Of a stretch of DNA of 64,000 nucleotides, positions 22,112-28,025 are shown in pieces. The stretch is taken from NCBI RefSeq assembly GCF_027244095.1, contig NC_069660.1, positions 282,804,863 to 282,868,862 on the forward strand, read 5' to 3'. The notes under the pieces were generated by a model. That model saw only the letters and a list, made by a program, of their open reading frames with translations, searched no databases and was not told the origin of the DNA. The translations under genes and the position numbers were made by a program. The stretch is from Hemicordylus capensis (lineage: Eukaryota > Chordata > Lepidosauria > Squamata > Cordylidae). Each line of letters starts with the position of its first letter. The first letter of the stretch is position 1.

Positions 22112-25100
22112 ATAAAATGGCAATACGCAGCTTGCATGCAATGTAACAAAACTTGGCCACAGAATTAGTACTCATACTATCAAATTTAGACAGTCTAAAT
22201 TGGCCCAAATTTAGAGTCTAAGTTGGCCCAAATATGAGAGATTTCTTCTAGGCTTGTGCCCGAAACGTTTCGGCGCTGGGGTGGGATTCGGTGCTTCGGC
22301 ACCGGCGGGGGTAGTACTTTAAGAGCGCGGGAGGGTGTACTCACCCCGCCCCGCCACGTTTCCCCCGCCGGCGCTCTGCAAATTTCAAGCCCCTCGTGGC
22401 GGCAGCGTTCCTCCCTGCCACCCCGTTCCCCCCGTCGGCTGGAAGTTGCTGCACGGCAGACAGGCAGGCACGCGCACACGACGGGTGCACGTGCGCTGGC
22501 AACTTCCGGCCACTTCCGGCTGACGGGAGGAACCCTGCCGCTCCGAGGGGCTTGAAATTTGCAGAGCACCGGCGGGGGAAACGCGGCGGGGGGGTGAGTA
22601 CACCCTCCCCTGTCCTTAAAGTACTACCCCCGCCGGTGCCGAAGACCATTTGGGCACATCCCTAATTTCTTCCACAAGGAACTCATTTAAAACATCACAG
22701 TGGGTAATCGATGGTTCTAAATTCTGATTCAGGGGAGGAGGGGCACATACTAGCCCTCTCACAACTCTGGGCAATTCCAACAGCCGTGAGCTTGCGGATG
22801 CAATACGTGCAGAAAAGAATCACTTCTTTGCCACACGTATTGCCTGAGCATAGTTCTCCAAATGCACTCTATCTTGTAATCTAACATATTTGAGTCAAGA
22901 CTTCCTCCACTTGCACTCCAGTCATCTACCTTGCTGCTTCAGCCCCTGTAGTTCTTTCATACACCAAGGGACCAGACTGGGCCCCCAGGCTCCTCCAACC
23001 AAGTCTCCATAATACATACAAGGTTGACCCCTTCATCCAGAATCAAATCACGGATGGCTTTTTTCTTATTCTGGACCAACCTGGCATTACAAAGGATCAA
23101 GGTGAGGCTCTGTGGGTAGTTGGCAGGCACTGCTCCCCAAGGTCAAAGAGCTGGCAGGACAGCTGGAAGGGGAAGCAGTTATTATTTCTGATTTCCCTTC
23201 CCCTGTAATGGCCTGCTGACTTGCCAATGTTACTTCTTCTATTCCCCACCACCAGTGGAATAGCCGCCTCATAATCTGAGGATAGGCCCCCTCTCCCCAT
23301 CTCCAGACAAACCCAGACCTATTATAAACCAATCCAGGAAAGCTGGTTTTGTGGTAGCAAGCATGACTTGTCCCCATAGCCAAGCAGGGTCTGCCCTGGT
23401 TGCATCTGAATGGGAGACTTGATGTGTGAGCACTGCAAGATATTCCCCTCAGGGGATGAAGCCGCTCTGGGAAGAGCAGAAGGTTTCAAGTTCCCTCCCT
23501 GGCTTCTCCAAGACAGGGCTGAGAGAGATTCCTGCTTGCAACCTTGGAGAAGCCGCTGCCAGTCTGTGAAGACAACACTGAGCTAGATGGACCAATGGTC
23601 TGACTCAGTATATGGCAGTTTCCTATGTTCCTATGTAATCTCACCCAGGATTTAAAACAGAAGCCAGATTATAAAAATACCCACCCACTCACCACTACCA
23701 CGCACTTAGGTTCCTGGGCCAGGAGACCTGGCCCTCGCTAACCCCCCAAGTGGCTCCCCCAGAGGCAACCAAATATATATCTGCCATATACAGTAAAAAT
23801 ATATATCTGCCATGCTATGCAAGTGGTTTGCACAGCAAATAAAATGAAAACATGTTCTAAAGAGGTTCACAATCTAAAACAAAACACAAGGGAGACACTA
23901 ACAACAGCCACTGGAAAAGAAGCTGGGCTGGGCTGGGCTGAACAGGGACAATTGTTCTGCCCCTGCTAAATATAAGAGAACAACCATGTTGAAAGGTACC
24001 TCTTTGCCCAGTTAGTAGGGAATTACTTCAGCAGATGAACAAAAGGCAGTGACAACTTAATTTCTGAGTTATTTTGAATAGAGTTCTACACAACAGAATG
24101 TACCAGAGAAAGCTTATTAAAAGGTTCTATCTTAACACACAAACCTTTTTGGAAAGACACACACAAAAAGATCCACAATAATTACTGGATCAGTGTTAGG
24201 CTCAGAGGACGCAGTAAGTGGCACATTCTAACAACAATGGCCAAGATCTAAAGCAGATCCAAAAAACTGCTTTAGCTAGGCCCAAAACATGGGGCATACC
24301 CAATGGGATTCATTTACTTCTTTCCTTTGAACAAGCCATGTATTTACTTTTTTCCTTTGAACTTCCTTTCCACAATACCATATCAAACACCTTATTTAAA
24401 ACTCCCCTCAATTTCAAGAGAGAGAATCATGATGAAAGTGGGGCTGCTGTTCAAGAAACATACGCCCAAAGCCCCCTTGGGAAAGTGGAATTAATTACAA
24501 AATTCTTGGATCTAGGCCAGGGGTGGGCAAACTTGGCCCTCCAGCTGTTGTTGAACTACAACTCCCATCATCCCTAGGCACAATAAATTGTGGCAGGTGC
24601 GGAGCCAGCCAAGCAGCAGCCTGTGTCCAACCCCGCTCGGCTCCCCGCTCCACGTTCACCTGAATTGTGACAAGGGATGATGAGAGCTGTAGTTCAACAA
24701 CACCTGGAGTACCAAGTTTGTCCACCCCGATCAAGGCCACAGTCACATAGGCCCAGTGATTATATCAAATTTTCATCGTTTCAGTTTGAAGGAGAATAAA
24801 AATTAGAGAAAACTGAGAAGAAAAAAGAAGCAATATGCCCAGTAAGAGATTTGAAATATGTGGCATCTGGGGAAAAGTTAAAGAAATGGCCAGGTTTAAC
24901 GACACAAAAAGACTAACAGCATTATGGTATGCAATTAATGGAATACTGAGATTCCTAATCTCACTAGCCTTTTTTCAGAGCAAACATACCTAGAAGTGTA
25001 CTGCAAAACATTACATGGTCACCTTTTTTCCAATGAGATGAGAGAGAAAATGTCAAATGTAGGTTGAGGTTGGATTCAACAAAATGTTTCCTAACCATAA

Positions 25101-27947
25101 ATATCAATGGGATCTCTCTCCCTGATCTGGGAGCTTTTAGAAAGACCAGATAAGTAATTTGGGCATGAAATAAAACTTTGTGTGTGCAGCTGTAGAGATC
25201 TAAACTAGGAAAATTATCCAATATATGATATAAAAAGTGAAATATTAGTGTTGATTTAAAGAGTCTTCAGCTGATCGCACCTTCTGAAAACCTTGGTAAA
25301 CTATGCTGCTGTGCATGAGCCCTGAGCACAAACTGACCAGTGAACAAGTTTACAAGAGGGAAGGTGACAAGCTTCCAGATGGTGGAAGGTGGGAAGCAGG
25401 GAAAAGACAAGCGGGAAGGTGACAAGGTGACAAGGTGACCAGCTTCCAGATTCTTTATTAGAGATGTAAAGGCCTGAGGGGGGGGGGATATGTAAAAACC
25501 CTGAATTCCGCCCCCCACCCCAGGTTTTTTGCCAGGCCTTCACATCTCTGTTCCTTACTTGAGGCAACACCATGGTGGTCCAATATGGCCCAGTCCATAA
25601 TGCAATACCATCACAATGCACAACATAGTCTTGCTACCAAGAAAGCAGAAGGGCATGACAAATCATCATTCCACACTCACACTCAAGCTGCACACACTAC
25701 CACAGTTGGCATGGTATAGCTTCAAGGGACCTCCCTGTAATGAGCTTGGAGGAAAAACTCGGGAGAGGATGCCAAACAGGCAAAATATCCTACAGCAAAA
25801 TACTGAAGTGTTGGTTTAAAGTTACTGTTTGCAGAAACATATTCTAGATAAGTTTTGTTTTATTCCTGTTCTAAACGACTTGCAACTGAGTATCATGCAA
25901 ACAGAATTCTCAAAAAAGCCAATATATTACAGTAAGTTAAGACTTCCTTTTTCAAACAACCAATACTCTTCAGCATAACTTTTCTGAAAAGAAAACAAAA
26001 TGTGTTTGCTTTGAAGATCTCTTATTTTAAGAAACATAAAGCATCTTCCATCTGATCTTCACAAATCTGAACACATGCTCACCCAGCCAGTAAATGTTTC
26101 AGTATAAACATTTAAGTACAAGTAGTAACCAATAGAACTCTTCATATAATTCAAGATTGTTGCATACTGAAGTGCCTTAATGGATAAAGGTCAAAAATCA
26201 TCCTGCCGTGCAAACAATACTAGTGTTAAACCTGTCATGCTTGCATGATTCAGAGCACTAGAAAATCCAAAGAAATGTGCATAACCCAATACATGGGTCA
26301 TTTGACATGAATAGCTGCTCCTCTCTACAGAAAATAGACATTCTTTAAGTATACTAGGAATGCAAGATATATTTGTAAATGGTTCATATGGTTCAGTGAA
26401 TGCTAGAGATTAATATTCTACTGACTGTGCTTTTGGCTTCCCCAACCGTACAAGCATCGACATGCTACCATTGCTAGAATTCAATGGTAGCATTGGTACA
26501 CTCCACCTGTAATAAATGGTTGCGGCACATTCGCAAAGGCACAAATGAGATCTAACACAGGGGTATGGAAATCTGTCCTCTCCCTATCAGTCACTGAGCC
26601 AAATAACTGACCCCACATTGCATACCTGTGCTGTTGGTAGATTAGGGAAAGAAACAAGGGCAGTCACGGGAATACAGCAATGCAAAAACAGAAGGAGAAA
26701 AACCCACCCGTGAGTAGAACAAAAAATGTATTAAGAGATAAGAGATCATTTATTTCGTTATAACAGCTAAAAATATGTACTAATAACCAATCAAACAATG
26801 GTGGGAAGAATGATAACTAGAACCAGAAATCATAGATGACACATCTACAATTTCTGGTTCTAGTTATCATTCTTCCCACCATTGTTTGACTGGTTATTAG
26901 TACATATTTTTAGCTGGTAGATTAGAGCAAAGACAAAAGATTACCATTTCCTGATTATTTCCTAACAGTGCTGGAGCAAAGGAACTAAATGTATCCAAAT
27001 GCTCACAGTCATCTCAACACTTGGTGTAGGAATTAATGGGTTAGTATTAGATGAACTCCTACTGCAGGATGGAACCATGATTGATCAAGGAAAGAAAGTT
27101 AGAAGCATCATTAATGTATGTAATCTGTGCAAAGCAGCAAACTATAAATAAAAATATAAATCAGCATGTAGATAATTTAATATGTCCGATTACTCAAAGA
27201 TCTTTTCGTATCTCCCTCTGACCATTTCTCGTGGAGGAACTCTTTTCATAATGCTCTTCTATCAATCACTCCACCACTTCTCTCATCTTGATGTCAAAGG
27301 TGTCTTTAACATAAAACCAGGCTGGCAATAAGGGTGGGCTGATCTACCGTGCTGCACGTTTAAGACTACAGATAATACCATCATTGCTTTTAACAACCTT
27401 ATCATCTTCACTATCCAGATAGATACAGGAGAAAAAATTTTCCACTCATTCAATGCACTATAATAGATCCCAGTGTGGGTTCTATTCCAAACTGGTGACT
27501 GCAAATGACCACGTCGGGATAATAGCTGCAGCAGATCAATTCATACTGAACAACTAGGGATAGCTATCCCCAGCACCAGCTTGTAGGCCGCCTAGAAACT
27601 TTAACAAAGAACCAAGGGATTTAATTTTTCGCCCAGAACTTCAAATGGGTGCGAGCTTACATATGCAGCACCCACCCGCTGCCTCCTGAAGAATGAAGCA
27701 GGTCAGTACTGTTGACAGCTACAGCCTCCTTTGTAGGGATAAAGGGGGACTAGCTTCTGGCCCCGCCCTGAGATTTTGACACTTGCGCACGAAATAAACC
27801 CCGACCTCGAAGCAGGAAGGCTAACCCCCCGCTATCCTAGGCGCCTGCAAGAGCGGGAGAGACAACCCTCTCTGCCCTTATTACCTCCGTGCTCTGGTGC
27901 TTGAAAGTATCTAAAAACAGAAGCTCCGTTGTTGTGTCCGCCGCCAT
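3694..27947 (-). CDS. VIRMA: VIRMA, m6A methyltransferase-associated scaffold; 5' half of gene, exons 1-9
   Basis: VIRMA (Virilizer homologue, KIAA1429) is the large scaffold of the nuclear MACOM part of the m6A writer. It binds WTAP and guides METTL3/METTL14 towards 3'UTR and near-stop sites. Nine exons on the minus strand splice by GT-AG into an uninterrupted frame: 63+116+87+49+169+123+291+1150+492 nt = 2,540 nt, with junction phases 0,2,2,0,1,1,1,2,2. The product follows the human protein from residue 1 (start MAADTTTELLFL) through a poly-proline stretch, a glutamate-rich acidic region and the start of the helical-repeat body (ALDSVISMTEGME, AHVFSLEKNLQS). This is roughly the first 846 of about 1,800 residues; the remainder lies left of position 1. 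No frameshift or stop is seen. The gene faces ESRP1 head to head. The family match is recalled from memory of the human protein, not searched. Confidence 0.97.
4186..5229 (-). other. VIRMA: VIRMA intron 8
   Basis: Intron of 1,044 nt. It contains the MITE at 4,860-4,996. The rest is AT-rich with no recognised feature. Confidence 0.7.
4860..4996. mobile_element. hAT-type hairpin MITE (GGGGTTCCCAACC family)
   Basis: The left arm AGGGGTTCCCAACCCTGGG, then TATGTTGGACTATAG, pairs with the inverted right arm ending AAGGCTGAGAATCTTTGG. This family carries the ACTACAACTCCCATCATCC motif in both arms; other copies lie at 24,518, 30,929, 31,437, 33,955, 37,249, 38,552 and 59,646. Confidence 0.6.
5230..6379 (-). 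CDS. VIRMA: VIRMA exon 8, large exon of the helical-repeat body
   Basis: The 1,150 nt run from acceptor ttccag to donor gtaaat, entering in phase 1 and leaving in phase 2. The exon opens with GDDGYEQISSDEDG, then IADLERETFKYPSF, and includes ALEEIPNLIVKGLSYLQL, RQPIALNVRQLKAGTKLVSS and LELILLDQTVRVVTAG, ending PERDDPFPVLF. Identity to human is high throughout, except for a variable loop before SNMSEGEVEKLI. This is the start of the armadillo-like helical body. Confidence 0.97.
6380..8094 (-). other. VIRMA: VIRMA intron 7, 3' part, nothing recognised
   Basis: Unique-looking AT-rich intron. A piece at about 6,712-6,785 resembles the dispersed hairpin repeat also seen at 54,972 and 55,258 (CAATCTTATGCACACTTACC, then AACTTACTTCC). 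Confidence 0.4.
8095..8203 (+). mobile_element. LINE 3' tail
   Basis: TTTTGTACACCGCCTAGAGA, then CAGGCAGTATAAAAATATGAT, matches the 3' ends of CR1/L2-group LINEs elsewhere in the window, directly followed by the GATA microsatellite. Confidence 0.55.
8204..8255 (+). repeat. (GATA)n microsatellite
   Basis: GATT/GATA units followed by nine or so GATA repeats. It sits at the end of a LINE tail, which usually seeds such repeats. Confidence 0.95.
8266..8550 (+). mobile_element. 5S rRNA-headed SINE, full copy
   Basis: The head GCTAAGCAGGGTCTGCCCTG, then TTTGAATGGGAGACCAC, mirrors the 5S rRNA internal control region (GCTAAGCAGGGTCGGGCCTG, GGATGGGAGACC). The body carries CAGAAGCTTTCAGTTCCCTC (a B-box-like remnant), then GAGAAGCCACTGCCAGTCTG and ACTGAGCTAGATGGACC, and ends CTATGTTCCTATGT. 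It lies in VIRMA intron 7. Confidence 0.8.
8617..8907 (-). CDS. VIRMA: VIRMA exon 7, acidic glutamate-rich region
   Basis: The 291 nt encode VVGEKEDDVDHREDYFEP, then ISPDRTSVHQEG, a long Glu/Asp region with an uninterrupted run of twelve glutamates, and DGDEEEEGEG. HREDYFEPISPDR is almost identical to human. The acceptor is tccag and the donor gtaggc, with phase 1 on both sides. The GAG/GAA/GAT repeats make the plus strand look like a long Pro/His/Leu ORF; that is a shadow. The exon joins to exon 6 with one residue more than human (VSVVG against VSG). Confidence 0.93.
8908..11272 (-). other. VIRMA: VIRMA intron 6
   Basis: A 2.4 kb intron. Apart from the CAGA microsatellite at 10,659-10,691 and a tandem GGTGGGTGTGGCCAT pair at about 10,757-10,795, nothing is recognised. 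Confidence 0.6.
10659..10691 (+). repeat. (CAGA)n microsatellite
   Basis: About seven GACA/CAGA units flanked by TAGA. Confidence 0.95.
11273..11395 (-). CDS. VIRMA: VIRMA exon 6
   Basis: The 123 nt between acceptor ttacag and donor gtactt encode ADGEKEDQFNGS, then PPRPQPRGPRTPPGPPPP and DDDEDEPMPVS. This proline/arginine-rich linker and start of the acidic region is close to human ADGEKEDQFNGSPPRP. It leaves in phase 1. Confidence 0.94.
11755..12180. mobile_element. Putative MITE with GAGSC..TTCTCACGA ends
   Basis: Ends GAGCCCATTCTCACGAG and CTCGTGAAAACAGCCTC are inverted relatives of each other and of the element at 18,714. No clean target duplication is seen. It lies in VIRMA intron 5. 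The ORFs inside are not supported. Confidence 0.45.
12546..12714 (-). CDS. VIRMA: VIRMA exon 5, with poly-proline tract
   Basis: The 169 nt encode VNTDGLVLRGWYN, then CLTLAIYGSVDRVVSHDRDS, followed by eleven prolines and a short glutamine run, then ALKRTPKL. The acceptor is aaccag and the donor gtgagc, ending in phase 1. The proline run corresponds to a run of similar length in human VIRMA and is coded by a G-rich (plus-strand) imperfect repeat at about 12,580-12,615. Confidence 0.95.
12950..13312 (-). mobile_element. LINE 3' fragment, clade not assigned
   Basis: The minus strand encodes LCPCGTGHVETSAHSILYCHFYRDA, the zinc-knuckle-like CPCG-x-ETxxH-xxxYC end of a LINE protein, followed by 3' sequence and the end TATGACCATAATAAAGATT. 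Related copies lie at 36,150 (minus), 43,513 and 53,523. It lies in VIRMA intron 4. Confidence 0.65.
13658..13706 (-). CDS. VIRMA: VIRMA exon 4
   Basis: A 49 nt exon (acceptor aacag, donor gtaata) encodes SLEYDENSSIIFRPNAK, against human SLEYDENTSIIFRPNSK. It ends in phase 0. It is too short to stand out as an open reading frame and was found by splice-phase walking. Confidence 0.94.
13859..14654 (-). other. VIRMA: VIRMA intron 3, nothing recognised
   Basis: Ordinary intronic DNA on inspection; no repeat family or coding similarity noticed. Confidence 0.4.
14655..14822. mobile_element. Palindromic MITE-like element
   Basis: The left part CAATTAAGAGTTACATTAG, then CATTAACCATAGCTAAC, is the inverted match of the right part ending AACCACAGTTAATG, then AATGCTTAACTG. 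Arms of about 65 bp, diverged. No target duplication identified. Confidence 0.45.
15409..15495 (-). CDS. VIRMA: VIRMA exon 3
   Basis: The 87 nt between acceptor cccag and donor gtaagc encode ETSPHTFQLDLF, then FNNVSKPSAPVFDRLG. This is nearly identical to the human segment. The exon enters and leaves in phase 2. Confidence 0.95.
15496..16147 (-). other. VIRMA: VIRMA intron 2, 3' part
   Basis: AT-rich. A short cluster of TCAATATTCAA-type repeats lies at about 15,828-15,867. Nothing else. Confidence 0.4.
16148..16517. mobile_element. hAT-type MITE, TAGGGATGTGC family
   Basis: Starts TAGGGATGTGCATGAACGGC and ends ACCGGCTCATGCACAACCCCA, with an exact 8-bp duplication TTTTCAGG (16,140-16,147 and 16,518-16,525). 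370 bp, in VIRMA intron 2. The arms are more diverged than in the copies at 1,124 and 22,249. Confidence 0.8.
16720..16985 (+). mobile_element. Two LINE 3' tails with CAGA and TGCTAT microsatellites
   Basis: AAACTGCCCTGAGCTAC, then AAAGGGTGGCATAGAAATC, ends in (CAGA)n at about 16,798-16,815. A second tail, TTGTAAACCGCTTAGAGAGC, then GAGCGGTATATAAATGC, ends in a TGCTAT hexamer repeat (16,949-16,982). Both are typical CR1/L2-group LINE or LINE-tailed SINE ends. Confidence 0.6.
17120..17400 (-). mobile_element. LINE 3' end
   Basis: On the minus strand: a segment with CAGGCTTTAGAATAGGCTCC and GACGCTCCTGTTTTCTCAGG, then TAATTGTGTATACCATCTAG and (ATGA)n. This is the C-terminus and 3' UTR of a CR1/L2-group LINE. 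Confidence 0.5.
17656..17771 (-). CDS. VIRMA: VIRMA exon 2
   Basis: The acceptor tatag precedes 17,771 and the donor gtaag follows 17,656. The 116 nt encode QSTNVDVVRFPC, then VVYINEVRVIPP and GVRAHSNLPENRAY, the conserved N-terminal virilizer domain. The exon ends two bases into a glycine codon that exon 3 completes. A second AG three bases further in would drop one glutamine in frame. Confidence 0.95.
18103..18509. mobile_element. hAT-type MITE, CAGGGGTGCACAAC family
   Basis: 407 bp. The ends CAAGCCTGCACAAC and GTTGTGCACCCCTG are inverted. Flanks CCACAGAA and CCATAGAG match at 6 of 8 positions, an aged 8-bp duplication. The interior is AT-rich. It lies in VIRMA intron 1. Confidence 0.65.
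18714..19152. mobile_element. Putative MITE with AGGCT..TTCTCACGA ends
   Basis: AGGCTATTCTCACGACCAGG at the left is the inverted relative of CTGCTCGTGTGGAGAGCCTT at the right. Internal short palindromes include CCGGGCTAGG against CCTAGCCCGG. CpG-rich. Same family as 11,755. No clear target duplication. Confidence 0.5.
19339..19665. mobile_element. Older CAGGCTTGCACAAC element hosting a second MITE
   Basis: CAGGCTTGCACAACACGTCAC resembles the end of the 18,103 element. Its continuation is interrupted by the MITE at 19,396-19,586. The right limit is uncertain. Confidence 0.4.
19396..19586. mobile_element. hAT-type MITE, CAGTGTTCCCTCTAA family
   Basis: 191 bp from CAGTGTTCCCTCTAAGG to TAAGAGGGAACACTG. 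Flanks CTCTCCCC and CTCTCTAC match at 6 of 8. A second copy of the family, in reverse orientation and with an exact duplication, lies at 57,387. Confidence 0.75.
20235..20455 (-). mobile_element. LINE 3' end
   Basis: On the minus strand: AAGACACATCTGCTCACTCAGG, then TTGTAAACCGTCCAGAGATGG and ATAAATAAATA. CR1/L2-group LINE 3' UTR. Confidence 0.5.
20487..20509 (+). repeat. (GT)n microsatellite
   Basis: About eleven uninterrupted GT units. Confidence 0.95.
20631..20861. mobile_element. GATTTAAATC-rich palindromic MITE-like element
   Basis: About 231 bp. Both ends are AGGGTGGATTTGATTTAAATC in inverted orientation. Both arms then carry CAAACTGATTTAAATCACG, CACTAGCAGGGTGGATAAAAA and a centre of TTTAAAT blocks. 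The self-palindromic decamer GATTTAAATC occurs many times. No ORF and no clear target duplication. It abuts the 3' cut of the LINE to its right. Confidence 0.75.
21690..21945 (+). mobile_element. LINE-tailed short repeat (GGCAAAGAGGCACC family)
   Basis: GGCAAAGAGGCACCTTTTAA, then TTTAGCAGGGGGAGAGTAAC, TGTGAGCCCTTTGGGGACAG and the tail CGCCTTGAGCCATTTTTGG with (AATA)n. Minus-strand copies lie at 23,815 and 36,265. Too short for a coding element; its tail matches the local LINEs. Confidence 0.6.
22061..22109 (+). repeat. (GA)n microsatellite
   Basis: About 24 uninterrupted GA units preceded by A-rich sequence. Confidence 0.97.
22249..22664. mobile_element. hAT-type palindromic MITE, TAGGGATGTGC family, CpG-rich
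   Basis: 416 bp from TAGGCTTGTGCCCGAA to GGGCACATCCCTA with an exact 8-bp duplication ATTTCTTC (22,241-22,248 and 22,665-22,672). The arms (GGTAGTACTTTAAG, GAGGGTGTACTCACC, CCCCGCCGGCGCTCTGC and inverted partners) are well matched. It is inserted in the L2-group LINE. ORFs on both strands are palindrome artefacts. Confidence 0.88.
23338..23635 (+). mobile_element. 5S rRNA-headed SINE, full copy
   Basis: AGCCAAGCAGGGTCTGCCCTG, then TCTGAATGGGAGACTTG (5S-like internal promoter), then GCCGCTCTGGGAAGAGCAG, AAGTTCCCTCC, GCCAGTCTGTGAAGACAACAC, GGACCAATGGTCTGACTCAG and the tail CTATGTTCCTATG. It is inserted at the 5' side of the L2-group LINE. Confidence 0.82.
23815..24035 (-). mobile_element. LINE-tailed short repeat, minus copy
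   Basis: The reverse complement reads GGGCAAAGAGGTACC, TATTTAGCAGGGGCAG, GTGGCTGTTGTTAGTGTC and TTAGATTGTGAACCTCTTT. This is the same family as 21,690. It contains a GGGCT repeat at about 23,925-23,940. Confidence 0.55.
24518..24729. mobile_element. hAT-type hairpin MITE (CAGGGGTGGGCAAAC family)
   Basis: CAGGGGTGGGCAAACTTGG, then CTACAACTCCCATCATCCCT, pairs with the inverted right arm. Flanks ATCTAGGC and ATCAAGGC match at 7 of 8. It lies in VIRMA intron 1. Confidence 0.75.
24740..25458 (-). other. VIRMA: VIRMA intron 1, little recognised
   Basis: No gene. AAGGTGAC occurs in tandem at about 25,410-25,438, and CAGCTTCCAGAT-type repeats flank it (about 25,370 and 25,440). Confidence 0.4.
25459..25550. 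mobile_element. Short hairpin MITE
   Basis: TAGAGATGTAAAGGCCTG and CAGGCCTTCACATCTCTG form the arms of a 92-bp hairpin. Flanks TTCTTTAT and TTCCTTAC match at 6 of 8. Confidence 0.55.
25551..26763 (-). other. VIRMA: VIRMA intron 1, nothing recognised
   Basis: Unique-looking AT-rich intron. Confidence 0.4.
26764..26916. repeat. Near-perfect 75-bp inverted repeat with 3-nt spacer
   Basis: The arms 26,764-26,838 and 26,842-26,916 match at 72 of 75 positions (outer end CAGCTAAAAATATGTAC, inner end AGAAATcaTAGATG). The spacer is only ACA. GGTAGATTAG occurs at 26,637-26,646 and again directly after the right arm. No similarity to the MITE families in this window. Confidence 0.9.
26917..27849 (-). 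other. VIRMA: VIRMA intron 1, 5' part, nothing recognised
   Basis: No coding similarity or repeat family noticed; GC content rises towards the promoter. Confidence 0.4.
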
Positions 27948-28025
27948 CTTCCTCCGGCGGAAGCACCTGCCTTCAAAGGACAAACACTTCCGGAGCTAAG
28001 GAGGGGCGACGCAGGCGCCATGCGC
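27850..28025 (-). promoter_or_regulatory. VIRMA: VIRMA CpG-rich promoter and 5' UTR
   Basis: GC-rich, CpG-containing sequence surrounds the start codon. AAGATGGCGGC (rc of 27,941-27,950) is a YY1-type element of the kind found just downstream of TATA-less housekeeping start sites. ACTTCCGG at 27,986-27,993 is an ETS (ELK/GABPA) core, and a second GGAAG core lies at about 27,950-27,963. No TATA box is seen. Transcription start is inferred to lie within about 100 bases upstream of the ATG. Confidence 0.7.
27885..27947 (-). CDS. VIRMA: VIRMA exon 1 (coding part)
   Basis: Starts at ATG 27,945-27,947 and codes for 21 residues, MAADTTTELLFL then DTFKHQSTE, against human MAVDSAMELLFLDTFKH. The donor is gtaata directly after 27,885 and the junction is phase 0. 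The start codon lies inside an AAGATGGCGGC YY1-type motif. Confidence 0.95.

Larger units (their letters stand above)
20862..23337 (-). mobile_element. L2-group LINE, near full length, interrupted
   Basis: Minus strand. From the right: 5' UTR-like DNA (about 23,110-23,337), an endonuclease-region remnant (AIRDLILDEGVNLVCIMETW, about 23,000-23,100), linker (GLVCAP-like, EEIS), then reverse transcriptase: LKKPSLDPSELNNYRTISNL, FQTGFWAGYGVETALVSLMD, YGVPQG and the catalytic QYADDTQIYFS at about 20,920-20,955. It stops at the palindromic element at 20,861, so the 3' end is missing. Insertions inside are a LINE-tailed repeat (21,690-21,945), a GA microsatellite (22,061-22,109) and a hAT MITE (22,249-22,664). 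The frame is kept from about 20,862 to 21,562 but is broken upstream. It lies in VIRMA intron 1. Confidence 0.8.

Noticed and set aside
22195-22665. Paired ORFs on both strands of about 100 codons
   Set aside because: Artefacts of a CpG-rich palindromic MITE; the two strands give near-identical peptides.
26764-26916. microRNA precursor
   Set aside because: The stem is about 75 bp with almost no bulges and a 3-nt loop, unlike animal pre-miRNA; a fold-back duplication explains it better.
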